64,000 nt of DNA from Stappia taiwanensis (GTDB taxonomy: Bacteria > Pseudomonadota > Alphaproteobacteria > Rhizobiales > Stappiaceae). Position numbers and translations under genes: made by a program. Shown here one piece after another: positions 8,916 through 16,951 of this stretch (positions are counted from its first letter, which is position 1; every line of letters starts with the position of its first letter). The notes beneath the pieces were generated by a model that was given only the letters and a program-made list of their open reading frames with translations, was not told where the DNA came from and did not search any database. The stretch spans positions 558,001-622,000 of the forward strand of contig NZ_BMCR01000003.1 in the NCBI RefSeq assembly GCF_014635285.1, written 5' to 3'.

Positions 8916-10340
8916 TTAAAGAACCCGGCCCGGGCTGAGGATGCCGTTCGGGTCGAAGGCCTGCTTGATCCGGCGCATCATCTCCAGTTCCACCGGCGAT
9001 TTGACTTCGGCCAGAAGGTCCCGCTTCAGCCGGCCGATGCCGTGTTCTGCGGAAATCGAGCCGCCGTAACGCTGGACGATGTCATGCACCACCTTGTTCA
9101 TGTCATCCCAGCCGGCAATGAAGGCGGCCTTGTCGGCGCCGACCGGCTGGCTGACGTTGAAGTGGATGTTGCCATCGCCCATGTGGCCGAAGGGCACCGG
9201 GCGGCAGCCGGGAACCTTGGCTTCCACCGCCGCGATCGCCTCGGCGAGGAACGCCGGGACGCTGGCCACCGGCACGGACACATCGTGCTTGATCGAGCCG
9301 CCTTCTTCCCTCTGCACTTCCGACAGCCCATGGCGCAGCCGCCAGAAGTCGGCGGCCTGGGCACCTGATTCGGCAAGTGCCGCGTCTTCCACCAGTCCCG
9401 CCTCGAAGGCTTCGCCGAGGATCGCTTCCATCAGGGCGCGGGTCGGCGCCTGTTCGTCGCCGCTTTCGGTGCCGGACGACAGTTCGACCAGGGCATACCA
9501 GGGGGAGGGGGCCTGCAGCGGATCGCGGGTGCCGTCCAGATGGCGCAGGGTGAACTCCAGTCCGACGCGCGGCATCAGTTCAAAGCCCGTCAGCATCGCT
9601 CCGGCGCGCCCGCGTGCGGTTGAGAACAGCTCCAGCGCCGCTTCGGGCGAACTGAGTCCCACGAACGCCACATCCCGCTCCCGGGGAAGGGGGAACAACT
9701 TGAGCACGGCGGCGGTGATCACCCCCAAAGTGCCCTCCGAACCGATAAATATTTGTTTCAGATCGTAACCGGTATTGTCCTTCCGAAGGCTGCGCAGACC
9801 CTCCATGATCGACCCGTCGGGGAGCACCACCTCAAGGCCGAGAACCAGCTCGCGGGTGTTGCCATAGGCAAGCACGGCGGTGCCGCCGGCATTGGTGGCG
9901 ATGTTGCCGCCGATCTGGCAGGAGCCCTGGGAGCCGAGGGTGAGGGGGAACATCCGGTCCGCCGCTTCGGCGGCGTCATGGATCGCCTGCAGGGTGCAGC
10001 CGGCCTCCACCGTCATCGAAAAACCGGCGGCGTCGATCTCGCGCACCTTGTTCATCCGCGACAGGCTAATCACGATTTCCGTAGCGGAATCATCGGGAAT
10101 TTGCCCGCCGACCAGCCCGGTGTTGCCGCCCTGGGGCACGATCTTGAGGCCATGAGCGTTGGCATGCGCCAGGATCTGCGACACCTCTTCCCGGCTGCCT
10201 GGACGCAGGACGACCGGTGTTTTGCCGACGTAAAGGTCGCGCCATTCGCGCAAGTACGGGGCCATGTCCGCCGGATCGCGCAGGGCATTGCGTTCGCCGA
10301 CGATTTCGATGAGGCGGGAAAGAGAAGCGGGATCGGACAT
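8916..10340 (-). CDS. FAD-binding D-2-hydroxyacid dehydrogenase (GlcD/D2HGDH type)
   Basis: A 474-residue flavoprotein of the VAO/PCMH family. The FAD_binding_4 domain (about residues 40-175) shows VVLRPGSREEVSQIL, PQGGNTGLVGGQ and GGNIATNAGGT. The FAD-oxidase C domain (about 215-470) ends with FGHMGDGNIHFNV and SAEHGIGRLKR, whose histidines bind the substrate and metal in this family. Likely reaction: oxidation of a D-2-hydroxyacid (D-lactate, glycolate or D-2-hydroxyglutarate) with electrons to quinone or ETF. The sequence alone does not settle the substrate. Divergent from fabI. Confidence 0.92.
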   Translation of the reverse strand: MSDPASLSRLIEIVGERNALRDPADMAPYLREWRDLYVGKTPVVLRPGSREEVSQILAHANAHGLKIVPQGGNTGLVGGQIPDDSATEIVISLSRMNKVREIDAAGFSMTVEAGCTLQAIHDAAEAADRMFPLTLGSQGSCQIGGNIATNAGGTAVLAYGNTRELVLGLEVVLPDGSIMEGLRSLRKDNTGYDLKQIFIGSEGTLGVITAAVLKLFPLPRERDVAFVGLSSPEAALELFSTARGRAGAMLTGFELMPRVGLEFTLRHLDGTRDPLQAPSPWYALVELSSGTESGDEQAPTRALMEAILGEAFEAGLVEDAALAESGAQAADFWRLRHGLSEVQREEGGSIKHDVSVPVASVPAFLAEAIAAVEAKVPGCRPVPFGHMGDGNIHFNVSQPVGADKAAFIAGWDDMNKVVHDIVQRYGGSISAEHGIGRLKRDLLAEVKSPVELEMMRRIKQAFDPNGILSPGRVL

Positions 10341-10566
10341 GATGAGCGTCGAGACCTGTTCGGTTGATAGCGGGAACGGCGAAGACGATTATCACATTTC
10401 TGCGCCCCGTCGACGCCCTCGCACCGCACGTCAACGGCTTGAAGGTGACTTGGGGCTGTGCCATAGGAACGCGGCTCGCTGTGCCGACGGGATGCGGCGG
10501 GCGCGGTCGCGGATGCAGCTTGCAACGAGCACGCGGCCGCCGGAGTTTGCGTGCAGGAGACAAGGC

Positions 10567-11385
10567 ATGGCGATGACACAGGGACTGATGGCTGGAAAGC
10601 GCGGGCTGATCATGGGCGTCGCGAACAATCGGTCCATCGCTTGGGGGATTGCCAAGGCACTCGCCGACTCGGGGGCGGAGATCGCGCTGACCTATCAGGG
10701 CGATGCGCTGCGCAAGCGGGTCGAGCCTCTGGCCGCCGATCTCGGCGCCATTGTCGTCGGCCATTGCGATGTGACCGACCCGCAGTCGATCGACGCGGTG
10801 TTTAAGACCCTGGAGCAAACCTGGGGAAAAATCGACTTTCTGGTCCATGCGATCGCCTTCTCCGACAAGGACGAACTGACCGGGCGCTACGTCGATACGA
10901 CGGCGGAAAACTTCAGCCAGACGATGCAGATCTCCTGCTACTCGTTCACGGCGGTCGCCCAGCGGGCGGAAAAGCTGATGACCGATGGCGGCTCGATGCT
11001 GACGCTGACCTACTACGGCGCCGAGAAGGTGATGCCCCATTACAACGTCATGGGCGTTGCCAAGGCCGCGCTTGAGGCAAGCGTGCGCTATCTCGCCGCC
11101 GACCTTGGCAAGAACAAGATCCGCGTCAATGCGGTGTCGGCCGGCCCGATCAAGACGCTGGCGGCGTCCGGCATTGGCGACTTCCGCTATATCCTGAAGT
11201 GGAACGAGCACAACACGCCGCTGCGGCGCACCGTCACCATCGAGGAAGTCGGCGATGCGGCGTTGTTCCTCCTGTCCGATCTCGGGCGCGGGGTGACTGG
11301 CGAGATCCAGCATGTGGACAGCGGCTACCATGTGGTCGGCATGAAGGCGGTGGATGCGCCGGATATTTCCGTCGTCAAGGACTGA
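10567..11385 (+). CDS. fabI: Enoyl-[acyl-carrier-protein] reductase [NADH]
   Basis: Catalyses the last step of each fatty-acid elongation cycle in the cytoplasm. The 272-residue SDR has the FabI-specific nucleotide site GVANNRSIAWGIAKAL (residues 17-32) and the catalytic Tyr159-x6-Lys166 (MPHYNVMGVAKAAL), plus Tyr149 at the second conserved position. The ATG at 10567 follows AGGAG by 7 nt; the longer in-frame reading from 10264 overlaps the divergent gene and is not credible. The gene is followed by a GC hairpin, so it looks monocistronic. Confidence 0.97.
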   Translation: MAMTQGLMAGKRGLIMGVANNRSIAWGIAKALADSGAEIALTYQGDALRKRVEPLAADLGAIVVGHCDVTDPQSIDAVFKTLEQTWGKIDFLVHAIAFSDKDELTGRYVDTTAENFSQTMQISCYSFTAVAQRAEKLMTDGGSMLTLTYYGAEKVMPHYNVMGVAKAALEASVRYLAADLGKNKIRVNAVSAGPIKTLAASGIGDFRYILKWNEHNTPLRRTVTIEEVGDAALFLLSDLGRGVTGEIQHVDSGYHVVGMKAVDAPDISVVKD

Positions 11386-11407
11386 GCCCCTTCGCCGGTT
11401 TCGTTGA

Positions 11408-11429
11408 AAGGCCCGCTTGCGCGGGCCTT
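11408..11429 (+). terminator. Hairpin after fabI
   Basis: Perfect 9-bp stem AAGGCCCGC / GCGGGCCTT with loop TTGC, 22 nt downstream of the fabI stop. The U-tract is poor (TTAAG). Confidence 0.7.
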
Positions 11430-11466
11430 AAGCTTCCGACAAAGGGCAAGGACGTCTCTCGTGCCA

Positions 11467-11586
11467 TCCCGGGCAAGCCTTGGGCGACCCGGGAACGGAG
11501 AGCCAGAAGACGGGCATTTCCAATAGATGGAGCCGAAAGGCCGTGCCTCGCCGATCCCGGATCTTCGCTTGCGCTTGCGTCCGGGA
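11467..11586. repeat. REP-like palindromic intergenic element
   Basis: Two dyads in tandem between fabI and the phosphatase gene: TCCCGGG (11467-11473) with CCCGGGA (11488-11494), and TCCCGGA (11555-11561) with TCCGGGA (11580-11586). The surrounding text (CATCCCGGGC..., GATCCCGGATC...) has the look of the short palindromic repeats scattered between genes in many Hyphomicrobiales. Only this one clear copy is in the window, so repetition in the genome is an inference. Confidence 0.5.
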
Positions 11587-11619
11587 GGACGCCCCTCAGG
11601 GGGCTTTGTCATCGCACTC

Positions 11620-11640
11620 AGGCCCGCTTGCGCGGGCCTT
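11620..11640 (+). terminator. Second copy of the fabI-type hairpin
   Basis: A 21-nt match to 11409-11429: stem GGCCCGC / GCGGGCC, loop TTGC, followed by TTTCC. It lies 211 bp after the first copy, on the other side of the REP-like element. Confidence 0.6.
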
Positions 11641-11707
11641 TCCGCGTGGCGCGCCAGCGCCCGTGAGCGGACTTGCCGCCGACCGTATCAAGGATACCTG
11701 AAAAGCT

Positions 11708-12334
11708 ATGAGCGAACAGGCGAACGGCGCCACCCGGCTGAAGCCGCCCTTCATGGCGTTCATCCGGCATGGCCAGACCGACTGGAACGCCGAAGGGCGT
11801 ATGCAGGGTCAGCAGGATATTCCCATCAACGACATCGGCCGCTCCCAGGCGCAGCGCAACGGCGAGGCGCTGCGCGCCTATCTGGAGGCGAGCGGACGGG
11901 ACCATTCCGAACTGGAGTTCTTTGCGTCCCCCCTGTCGCGCACGGTGGAGACCATGCGTATCGTCTGCCGCGCCCTGGAGCGGGACGAGGATGCGTTCGG
12001 ACGCGATGACCGCTTGCGGGAAATTACCTTCGGCGCCTGGGAAGGCTTCACCATCCCGGAACTGGCCGCGAAGGCACCGGAGCTGACCGCGGCGCGCAAG
12101 GCTGACAAATGGGGCTTCGTACCGCCGGAAGGGGAGAGCTACCGGATGCTCATGACCCGGGTCGAGGCCTGGCTCGTGACGCTTGACCGCCCGAGCGTGG
12201 TGGTCTCTCACGGTGGTGTGATGCGGGTGCTGCGCGGCTGCCTGCTCGGGGTGCCGAAGCCTGAGATTCCGTCTCTCGACACGCCGCAGGACAAGGTCCT
12301 GATCTGGGATGGGGCCGACCTGTCCTTTATCTGA
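11708..12334 (+). CDS. Histidine phosphatase family protein
   Basis: A 208-residue phosphoglycerate mutase-like phosphatase (cytoplasmic). The RHG catalytic motif is FIRHGQTDWN (about residues 18-27). The acidic partner is in REITFGAWEG, and the second histidine is in VVVSHGGVMR (about residue 169). Members act on small phosphate esters; the lack of clear GpmA features makes a phosphatase more likely than glycolytic mutase. AAGGA lies rather far (about 13 nt) from the ATG. Confidence 0.88.
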   Translation: MSEQANGATRLKPPFMAFIRHGQTDWNAEGRMQGQQDIPINDIGRSQAQRNGEALRAYLEASGRDHSELEFFASPLSRTVETMRIVCRALERDEDAFGRDDRLREITFGAWEGFTIPELAAKAPELTAARKADKWGFVPPEGESYRMLMTRVEAWLVTLDRPSVVVSHGGVMRVLRGCLLGVPKPEIPSLDTPQDKVLIWDGADLSFI

Positions 12335-12368
12335 CGAAACGGTCGGCCGCCGTCCGGGCCGTGGTGTG

Positions 12369-12629
12369 CTACTGCTGGATCTGGACGTCCGACAAGGTCT
12401 TGCCGTTGTCGTCTTCCTCGAAGAACACAAGCACGGCCATGCCCGGCTTGAGATCGTCGATGTAGAAGTCGACCGGGATCGAATAGCTGTTGCCGTCGGA
12501 CAGGGTCAGCTTGGCCTCGTCCGCATTGATGTCGACGATGGTTGCCTCGACCTCCCCGGCGATCGCTGCGCTCAGCGCGGCGCCCAGGATTGCCGTTGCG
12601 GCAGCGAGCAGTCTGATGGATCGTCTCAT
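12369..12629 (-). CDS. Small secreted DUF1344-like protein
   Basis: An 86-residue exported protein. It has a signal peptide (RRSIRLLAAATAILGAALSA, cleavage after AIA near residue 24) and a short OB-like domain (VEATIVDINADEAKLTLSDG, then YIDDLKPGMAVLVFFEED). This resembles DUF1344, a family of small periplasmic proteins of unknown function in Hyphomicrobiales. The ATG at 12629 is chosen for its GGAG 7 nt upstream and because the signal peptide then starts at residue 2. Convergent with the phosphatase gene, whose stop is 35 bp away. Confidence 0.8.
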   Translation of the reverse strand: MRRSIRLLAAATAILGAALSAAIAGEVEATIVDINADEAKLTLSDGNSYSIPVDFYIDDLKPGMAVLVFFEEDDNGKTLSDVQIQQ

Positions 12630-12837
12630 TCTCGTCTCCGTTGACGCCGCCCAGTGCAAGGCGGCGATGGATCGAACCGGAAGGCCGCGCGCGCGTCAAG
12701 CCGGTCTCGGCCCGTTTGCCTCGGCGCGCGATGCAATTAGATGAAACCGGTAGCCGCCAGGCCGCGTACAGACTTTACCGCCATCTGGGTGTTTTCATGG
12801 CATGGTGCTGAAAGGGGCGGGCAGAAAGGTCCCTCCA

Positions 12838-14019
12838 ATGTCCTTAGTACAGCCTCGGAATGATCGATTCTACGAAGAGCTACCCGCATTCACCGATTTC
12901 GCCAAGGTGAGCGAAGAGCATGCGTTCGTCGAACTGCCGGGAGACTGGGTGCTGCTGGCTACCGATATCGTCCAGTCCAGCGATGCGGTCGCCGAAGGCC
13001 ACTACAAGACCGTCAACATGATCGCTGCCGCCACATTGGCCGCCATCCTCAACACGGCGAAGGGTGCCGATCTGCCGTTCGTCTTTGGCGGCGATGGGGC
13101 GATGGCGGCGGTGCCGGCCAGGCTGGCCGCACCGGCCTCCGCAGCGCTGGCCGGCTTGCGAAACATGGCGCGGGAGGTGGCGGGGCTGGAGCTGCGTGTC
13201 GGTGCCTTTCCGGTGGCTGACCTGCGGGCCTCTGGCGCGGGCCTCAAGGTGCGCAAGTTTGAGCTCAGCGAAGGGAACCATTTGGCGATGTTCGCCGGTG
13301 GCGGTCTGGATCTGGCCGAGGCCATGCTGAAGGATCCGGAGCGGTCGGCAGCGTACATCGTGCCGGACACGGGCGGGGAGGCGCCGCCGCCGCTCGATGG
13401 GCTCTCCTGCCGCTGGGAGCCGGTTTTCTCCGAGCGGGGCTTCATGGTGACGGTGATGTTGCGTCCGGCTCGGGGGCAGGCGGAGGGCTTGCGGGCCATT
13501 CTCGCCGATCTCGATGCCCGGCTTGGCATCGCATTGACCGAAGCGGACCCGGAGGCCGCGCCGGTGCACCGGAGCAATCTGCGCTTCCGGTTCCCGCCGG
13601 GCGGGCTCTGGCGCGAGATGCGCATGGTTGGCTGGCGGCGCGGGCGGGGGCGGGTGCTTGCCCGGGCGCTGTTCGAATCGGTGGTGTTTCTGCTGGCGCA
13701 GCTTACCGGTCGGCGGATCGGTCCGCTGGTGCCGGACCGCTACATGGGCGAACTGCGCCGCAACATCGATTTCCGCAAATTCGACGATACGCTGCGTCTG
13801 GTGCTCGATCTCAGCGGAGATCAGACGGCGGCGCTGCAAGCGTATCTCGATGCGGAGCAGGAGGCCGGTCGGCTCCACTATGGCATGCATGTGGCGGATT
13901 CGGCGCTGATCACCTGTCTGGTGTTCAGCCTGGACAAGAGCCGGCACATCCATTTCATCGATGGCGCCAACGGTGGGTTCACCCAGGCGGCCCGTGCCTT
14001 CAAGCAGAACCGGGCGTAA
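12838..14019 (+). CDS. DUF3095 family protein
   Basis: A 393-residue protein of family DUF3095, function unknown. The N-terminal half (LLATDIVQSSDAVAEGHYKTVNMIAAATL and FVFGGDGAMAAVPA) has Asp residues and a GDG turn arranged much as in class III nucleotidyl cyclases, so a cyclase-like fold is my inference. The C-terminal part (RNIDFRKFDDTLRLVLD, HYGMHVADSALITCLV, HIHFIDGANGGFTQAARAFK) is conserved in the family. No signal peptide or membrane helix is seen. The ATG at 12838 has AAAGG upstream; another in-frame ATG lies at 12802. Confidence 0.83.
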   Translation: MSLVQPRNDRFYEELPAFTDFAKVSEEHAFVELPGDWVLLATDIVQSSDAVAEGHYKTVNMIAAATLAAILNTAKGADLPFVFGGDGAMAAVPARLAAPASAALAGLRNMAREVAGLELRVGAFPVADLRASGAGLKVRKFELSEGNHLAMFAGGGLDLAEAMLKDPERSAAYIVPDTGGEAPPPLDGLSCRWEPVFSERGFMVTVMLRPARGQAEGLRAILADLDARLGIALTEADPEAAPVHRSNLRFRFPPGGLWREMRMVGWRRGRGRVLARALFESVVFLLAQLTGRRIGPLVPDRYMGELRRNIDFRKFDDTLRLVLDLSGDQTAALQAYLDAEQEAGRLHYGMHVADSALITCLVFSLDKSRHIHFIDGANGGFTQAARAFKQNRA

Positions 14020-14115
14020 TCGGAATTTCGCGCAAAAGCGGTTTCCCCTTTGCCGCAGACCGCGCTAGAAGAGCCGTCGAATGCCGTCCTGTCACCTCTC
14101 TGCTGGTTCCTGTCG

Positions 14116-15201
14116 ATGTCGCACAATTCCTTTGGTCACCTGTTTCGCGTCTCAACCTGGGGCGAAAGCCACGGCCCGGCGCTTGGCTGCGTGATCGACG
14201 GATGCCCGCCGCGCATTCCGCTGGCGGCGGAAGAGATTCAGGCCTTTCTCGACAAGCGGCGGCCGGGCCAGTCGAAATTCACCACCCAGCGACAGGAGCC
14301 GGACGCGGTCCGCATCCTCTCCGGCGTGATGGTCGATGAGGACGGGGTGCAGAAGACCACCGGTACGCCGATCTCCTTGATGATCGAGAACACCGACCAG
14401 CGCTCCAAGGATTACTCGGAGATCAAGGAACGCTACCGGCCGGGGCATGCGGATTTCACCTATGACGCCAAATACGGCATTCGCGACTATCGCGGTGGCG
14501 GGCGTTCCTCGGCGCGCGAGACCGCCGCGCGGGTGGCGGCCGGCGCGGTGGCGCGCAAGGTGCTGCCCGGGCTCGTGGTGCGCGGCGCGCTGGTGCAGGT
14601 CGGGCCGCACCGCATCGACCGGTCGCGTTGGGACTGGGAGGCGGTCGATCGCAATCCGTTCTTCTGCCCCGATCCGGTGGCGGCGGAAGAATGGGCAACG
14701 TATCTCGACGGTATCCGCAAGGACGGTTCGTCCATCGGCGCGGTGATCGAGGTGATCGCCGAAGGGGTGCCGGCGGGTCTTGGCGCGCCGATCTATGGCA
14801 AGCTCGATCAGGACATCGCCTCGGCGCTGATGTCGATCAATGCGGTCAAGGGCGTGGAAATCGGCAACGGCTTCGAGGCGGCAACCCTGACCGGTGAGGA
14901 AAACGCCGACGAGATGCGCATCGGCGCGGATGGGCGCCCGGAGTTCCTCAGCAACAATGCCGGCGGCGTGCTGGGCGGGATTTCCTCCGGCGAACCGGTG
15001 GTGGCCCGCTTCGCCGTCAAGCCGACCTCATCGATCCTGACGCCGCGCCGCTCGGTGACGCGCGGCGGCGAAGAGGTCGATGTGCGCACCAAGGGCCGTC
15101 ATGACCCTTGCGTCGGAATTCGCGCCGTGCCGGTCGGTGAGGCGATGGTCGCCTGCATCATCGCCGATCACTATCTGCGCCATCGCGGTCAGAATGGCTG
15201 A
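14116..15201 (+). CDS. aroC: Chorismate synthase
   Basis: Last step of the shikimate pathway: EPSP to chorismate, needing reduced FMN. The 361 residues show the three family signatures: [17 protein letters not shown] near the N-terminus, [20 protein letters not shown], and [17 protein letters not shown] near the C-terminus. The start at 14116 ([20 protein letters not shown]) gives the standard N-terminus, although no strong Shine-Dalgarno precedes it. ribB follows on the same strand after 62 bp that hold two palindromes and a promoter-like sequence. Confidence 0.97.
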   Translation: MSHNSFGHLFRVSTWGESHGPALGCVIDGCPPRIPLAAEEIQAFLDKRRPGQSKFTTQRQEPDAVRILSGVMVDEDGVQKTTGTPISLMIENTDQRSKDYSEIKERYRPGHADFTYDAKYGIRDYRGGGRSSARETAARVAAGAVARKVLPGLVVRGALVQVGPHRIDRSRWDWEAVDRNPFFCPDPVAAEEWATYLDGIRKDGSSIGAVIEVIAEGVPAGLGAPIYGKLDQDIASALMSINAVKGVEIGNGFEAATLTGEENADEMRIGADGRPEFLSNNAGGVLGGISSGEPVVARFAVKPTSSILTPRRSVTRGGEEVDVRTKGRHDPCVGIRAVPVGEAMVACIIADHYLRHRGQNG

Positions 15202-15218
15202 TTTCAGTCCTGCTGAAA
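15202..15218 (+). promoter_or_regulatory. 17-bp palindrome 1 upstream of ribB
   Basis: TTTCAG-TCCTG-CTGAAA, perfect 6-bp arms, immediately after the aroC stop. It shares arms TTTCA...cTGAAA and total length (17 bp) with palindrome 2, 28 bp downstream (start to start). Possible operator; as an RNA hairpin it could also be a weak terminator for aroC. Confidence 0.55.
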
Positions 15219-15229
15219 ATTTCTCTGTT

Positions 15230-15246
15230 TTTCATTGATACTGAAA
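15230..15246 (+). promoter_or_regulatory. 17-bp palindrome 2 overlapping the ribB -35
   Basis: TTTCA-TTGATAC-TGAAA, with the -35 hexamer TTGATA (15235-15240) in its centre. Its match to palindrome 1 and its position are what an autorepressor operator would look like; the N-terminal HTH of the downstream protein is the obvious candidate binder (inference). Confidence 0.55.
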
Positions 15247-15263
15247 GTCTGCTCGGCTAGCCT
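15235..15263 (+). promoter_or_regulatory. Sigma70-type promoter before HTH-ribB
   Basis: TTGATA (15235-15240), 17-bp spacer, TAGCCT (15258-15263). A start 6-7 nt after the -10 falls at about 15270, the A of the ATG of the HTH-RibB frame, so the transcript may be leaderless. Confidence 0.5.
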
Positions 15264-15269
15264 GTGGTC

Positions 15270-16589
15270 ATGAGACTGGATGAATGGCTTGCTCAGCAAA
15301 GGGAATCGCGGTCGGGCTTTGCCCGGCGCGCCGGCTTGTCGCCGGCGGCGGTGACGGCCCTGTGCAACGACCCGGGCGTCTGGGTGTCGCGCGACAGCGC
15401 GGAGCGGATCGCTGCTGCCACCGGCGGCGCGGTGACGCCCAATGATTTTCTCGGCTTGAGAGTATCGAAGGAACAGAACATGACCCAATCGCGTGTGGCG
15501 GAAGCCATCCGCGCGTTCGAGCGCGGCGAAATGCTGGTCGTCACCGATGACGACGACCGGGAGAACGAGGGCGACCTGATCGTTGCCGCCTCGTTGGTGA
15601 CCACCGAGCAGATGGCGTTCATGATCCGTCATACCTCGGGCATCGTCTGTGCGCCGATGACCCGCGAGGCGGCCCGCCGTCTGCGGCTTGATCCGATGGT
15701 TGCCGACAACGATGCGCCGCTGTCGACCGCCTTCACCATTTCCGTGGATTACCGTCATGGCCTGACCACCGGCATTTCCGCCGATGAGCGCTGCTCCACG
15801 GTGCGCGGCTTGGCCAACCCCAATGCCGGTGCCGCAGATTTCGTGCGTCCGGGGCACGTGTTCCCGCTGGTGGCGCGCGAGGGCGGGGTCCTGATGCGCT
15901 CCGGCCATACCGAAGCAGCGGTCGACTTGTGCCGGCTGGCCGGTCAGCCCGAGGTCGGGGTGATCTCCGAGTTGGTCAATGATGACGGATCGGTCAAGCG
16001 CGGGCCGGAAGTTGCTGCCTTTGCCGCCGAGCATGGGCTGCAGATGGTGTCGGTCGCCGATCTCATCGCCTGGCGCCAGCGGATGGAGCGTCTGGTCGAG
16101 CGGGTCAGCGAACAGCCGGTGGAGACCATCGCCGGTCCCGCCTACGCGGTGACCTATTCCACCCCTTACGACCCGATGCACCATGTGGCTGTCGTCTATG
16201 GCGACATTCTCGATGGCCGCAACGTGCCGGTGCGCCTGCAGCTTGAATCCGTGCTCGACGATGTCTTCGGCGGAGCCCGGGTGATGGACGATGTGATGCG
16301 CGATTTTGCCGCTCGCGGCCGCGGTGTCGTCGTCTATCTGCGCGAAGGCTCTGTGGGCGTTGCCCGCAATGTGGGGCGGCCGCGCTCCGATCTGTCCACC
16401 GCCGAGGTGGAAGAGCACCAGTCGGCGCAGGCTCGTGAGGAGCAGTGGCGGGAAATCGGCCTTGGCGCACAGATCCTCAAGGACCTGGGTGTCAACTCGA
16501 TTGCCCTGTTGGCGTCGCGCGAGCGTCACTATGTCGGCCTGGAAGGCTTCGGTATCGTGATCGAGGGAACGGAAATTCGCGAAGGATAA
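15270..16589 (+). CDS. ribB: HTH domain fused to 3,4-dihydroxy-2-butanone-4-phosphate synthase
   Basis: RibB makes the four-carbon precursor of riboflavin from ribulose 5-phosphate. The frame from ATG 15270 (GTG at 15264 also possible) encodes first a Cro/CI-like HTH of about 65 residues (MRLDEWLAQQRESRSGFARR, then GLSPAAVTALCND). RibB proper follows from about residue 71 (EMLVVTDDDDRENEGDLIVA, HTSGIVCAPMT, DYRHGLTTGISADERCST, PGHVFPL, SGHTEAAVDL). The last 170 residues are a GTP cyclohydrolase II-like domain with all zinc cysteines lost (LESVLDDVFGGARVMDDV in place of the Cys-rich motif), so GCHII activity is not expected. An internal ATG at 15481 with GAAGGAA 6-7 nt upstream could start plain RibB without the HTH. 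Both forms are possible. Confidence 0.9.
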   Translation: MRLDEWLAQQRESRSGFARRAGLSPAAVTALCNDPGVWVSRDSAERIAAATGGAVTPNDFLGLRVSKEQNMTQSRVAEAIRAFERGEMLVVTDDDDRENEGDLIVAASLVTTEQMAFMIRHTSGIVCAPMTREAARRLRLDPMVADNDAPLSTAFTISVDYRHGLTTGISADERCSTVRGLANPNAGAADFVRPGHVFPLVAREGGVLMRSGHTEAAVDLCRLAGQPEVGVISELVNDDGSVKRGPEVAAFAAEHGLQMVSVADLIAWRQRMERLVERVSEQPVETIAGPAYAVTYSTPYDPMHHVAVVYGDILDGRNVPVRLQLESVLDDVFGGARVMDDVMRDFAARGRGVVVYLREGSVGVARNVGRPRSDLSTAEVEEHQSAQAREEQWREIGLGAQILKDLGVNSIALLASRERHYVGLEGFGIVIEGTEIREG

Positions 16590-16951
16590 CATCGCGTTAC
16601 GGGTGGGGCGCGCGCGGTCTGCCCAAAATCCGGACAAAAAAAGAGGTCGTGCGCGATTGCACGACCTCAAGTCGATCACTGTGCACGTGGCCCCATCGAC
16701 CACAACTTCTATTTAGTAGATTTTGCGCTACAATGCATCACCCTTTTAGGTGAGGCATGTCGTGTTTTTCGGCACGGCGTCGCTCTGGTGGCGACGGTCG
16801 ACCGCCTGGCTCCGTCTGTTTGTGACCGTTCCGGGCGTGCCTGCCTGCGGGGTTTGGTCTGTTCGGGGTTTGCACCCTATGTACAGATGGTGCTATCCAG
16901 CGCGCTGTCTTCAGCGTCGATGCGATCTGACGAAACCTTGGGATTCAGCCC
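16590..16951. other. Intergenic region ribB / dxs
   Basis: Holds the 10-bp hairpin at 16643-16668 and an AT-richer stretch (16700-16750) with TACAAT at 16730-16735 that may be the dxs -10, giving a leader of about 210 nt. I see no gene in it. Confidence 0.4.
16636..16668 (-). terminator. A-tract plus 10-bp hairpin
   Basis: GAGGTCGTGC (16643-16652), loop GCGATT, GCACGACCTC (16659-16668), preceded by seven A. In the plus direction it lacks a U-tract but can end ribB transcripts as a stable hairpin; in the minus direction it is a full intrinsic terminator. Confidence 0.6.

Noticed and set aside
10264-10567. N-terminal extension of FabI by about 100 residues
   Set aside because: It overlaps the divergent flavoprotein gene start and is not FabI-like; AGGAG marks the ATG at 10567.
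15202-15270. FMN riboswitch before ribB
   Set aside because: The gap is only about 60 bp, far too short for that element, and its conserved core is not visible.
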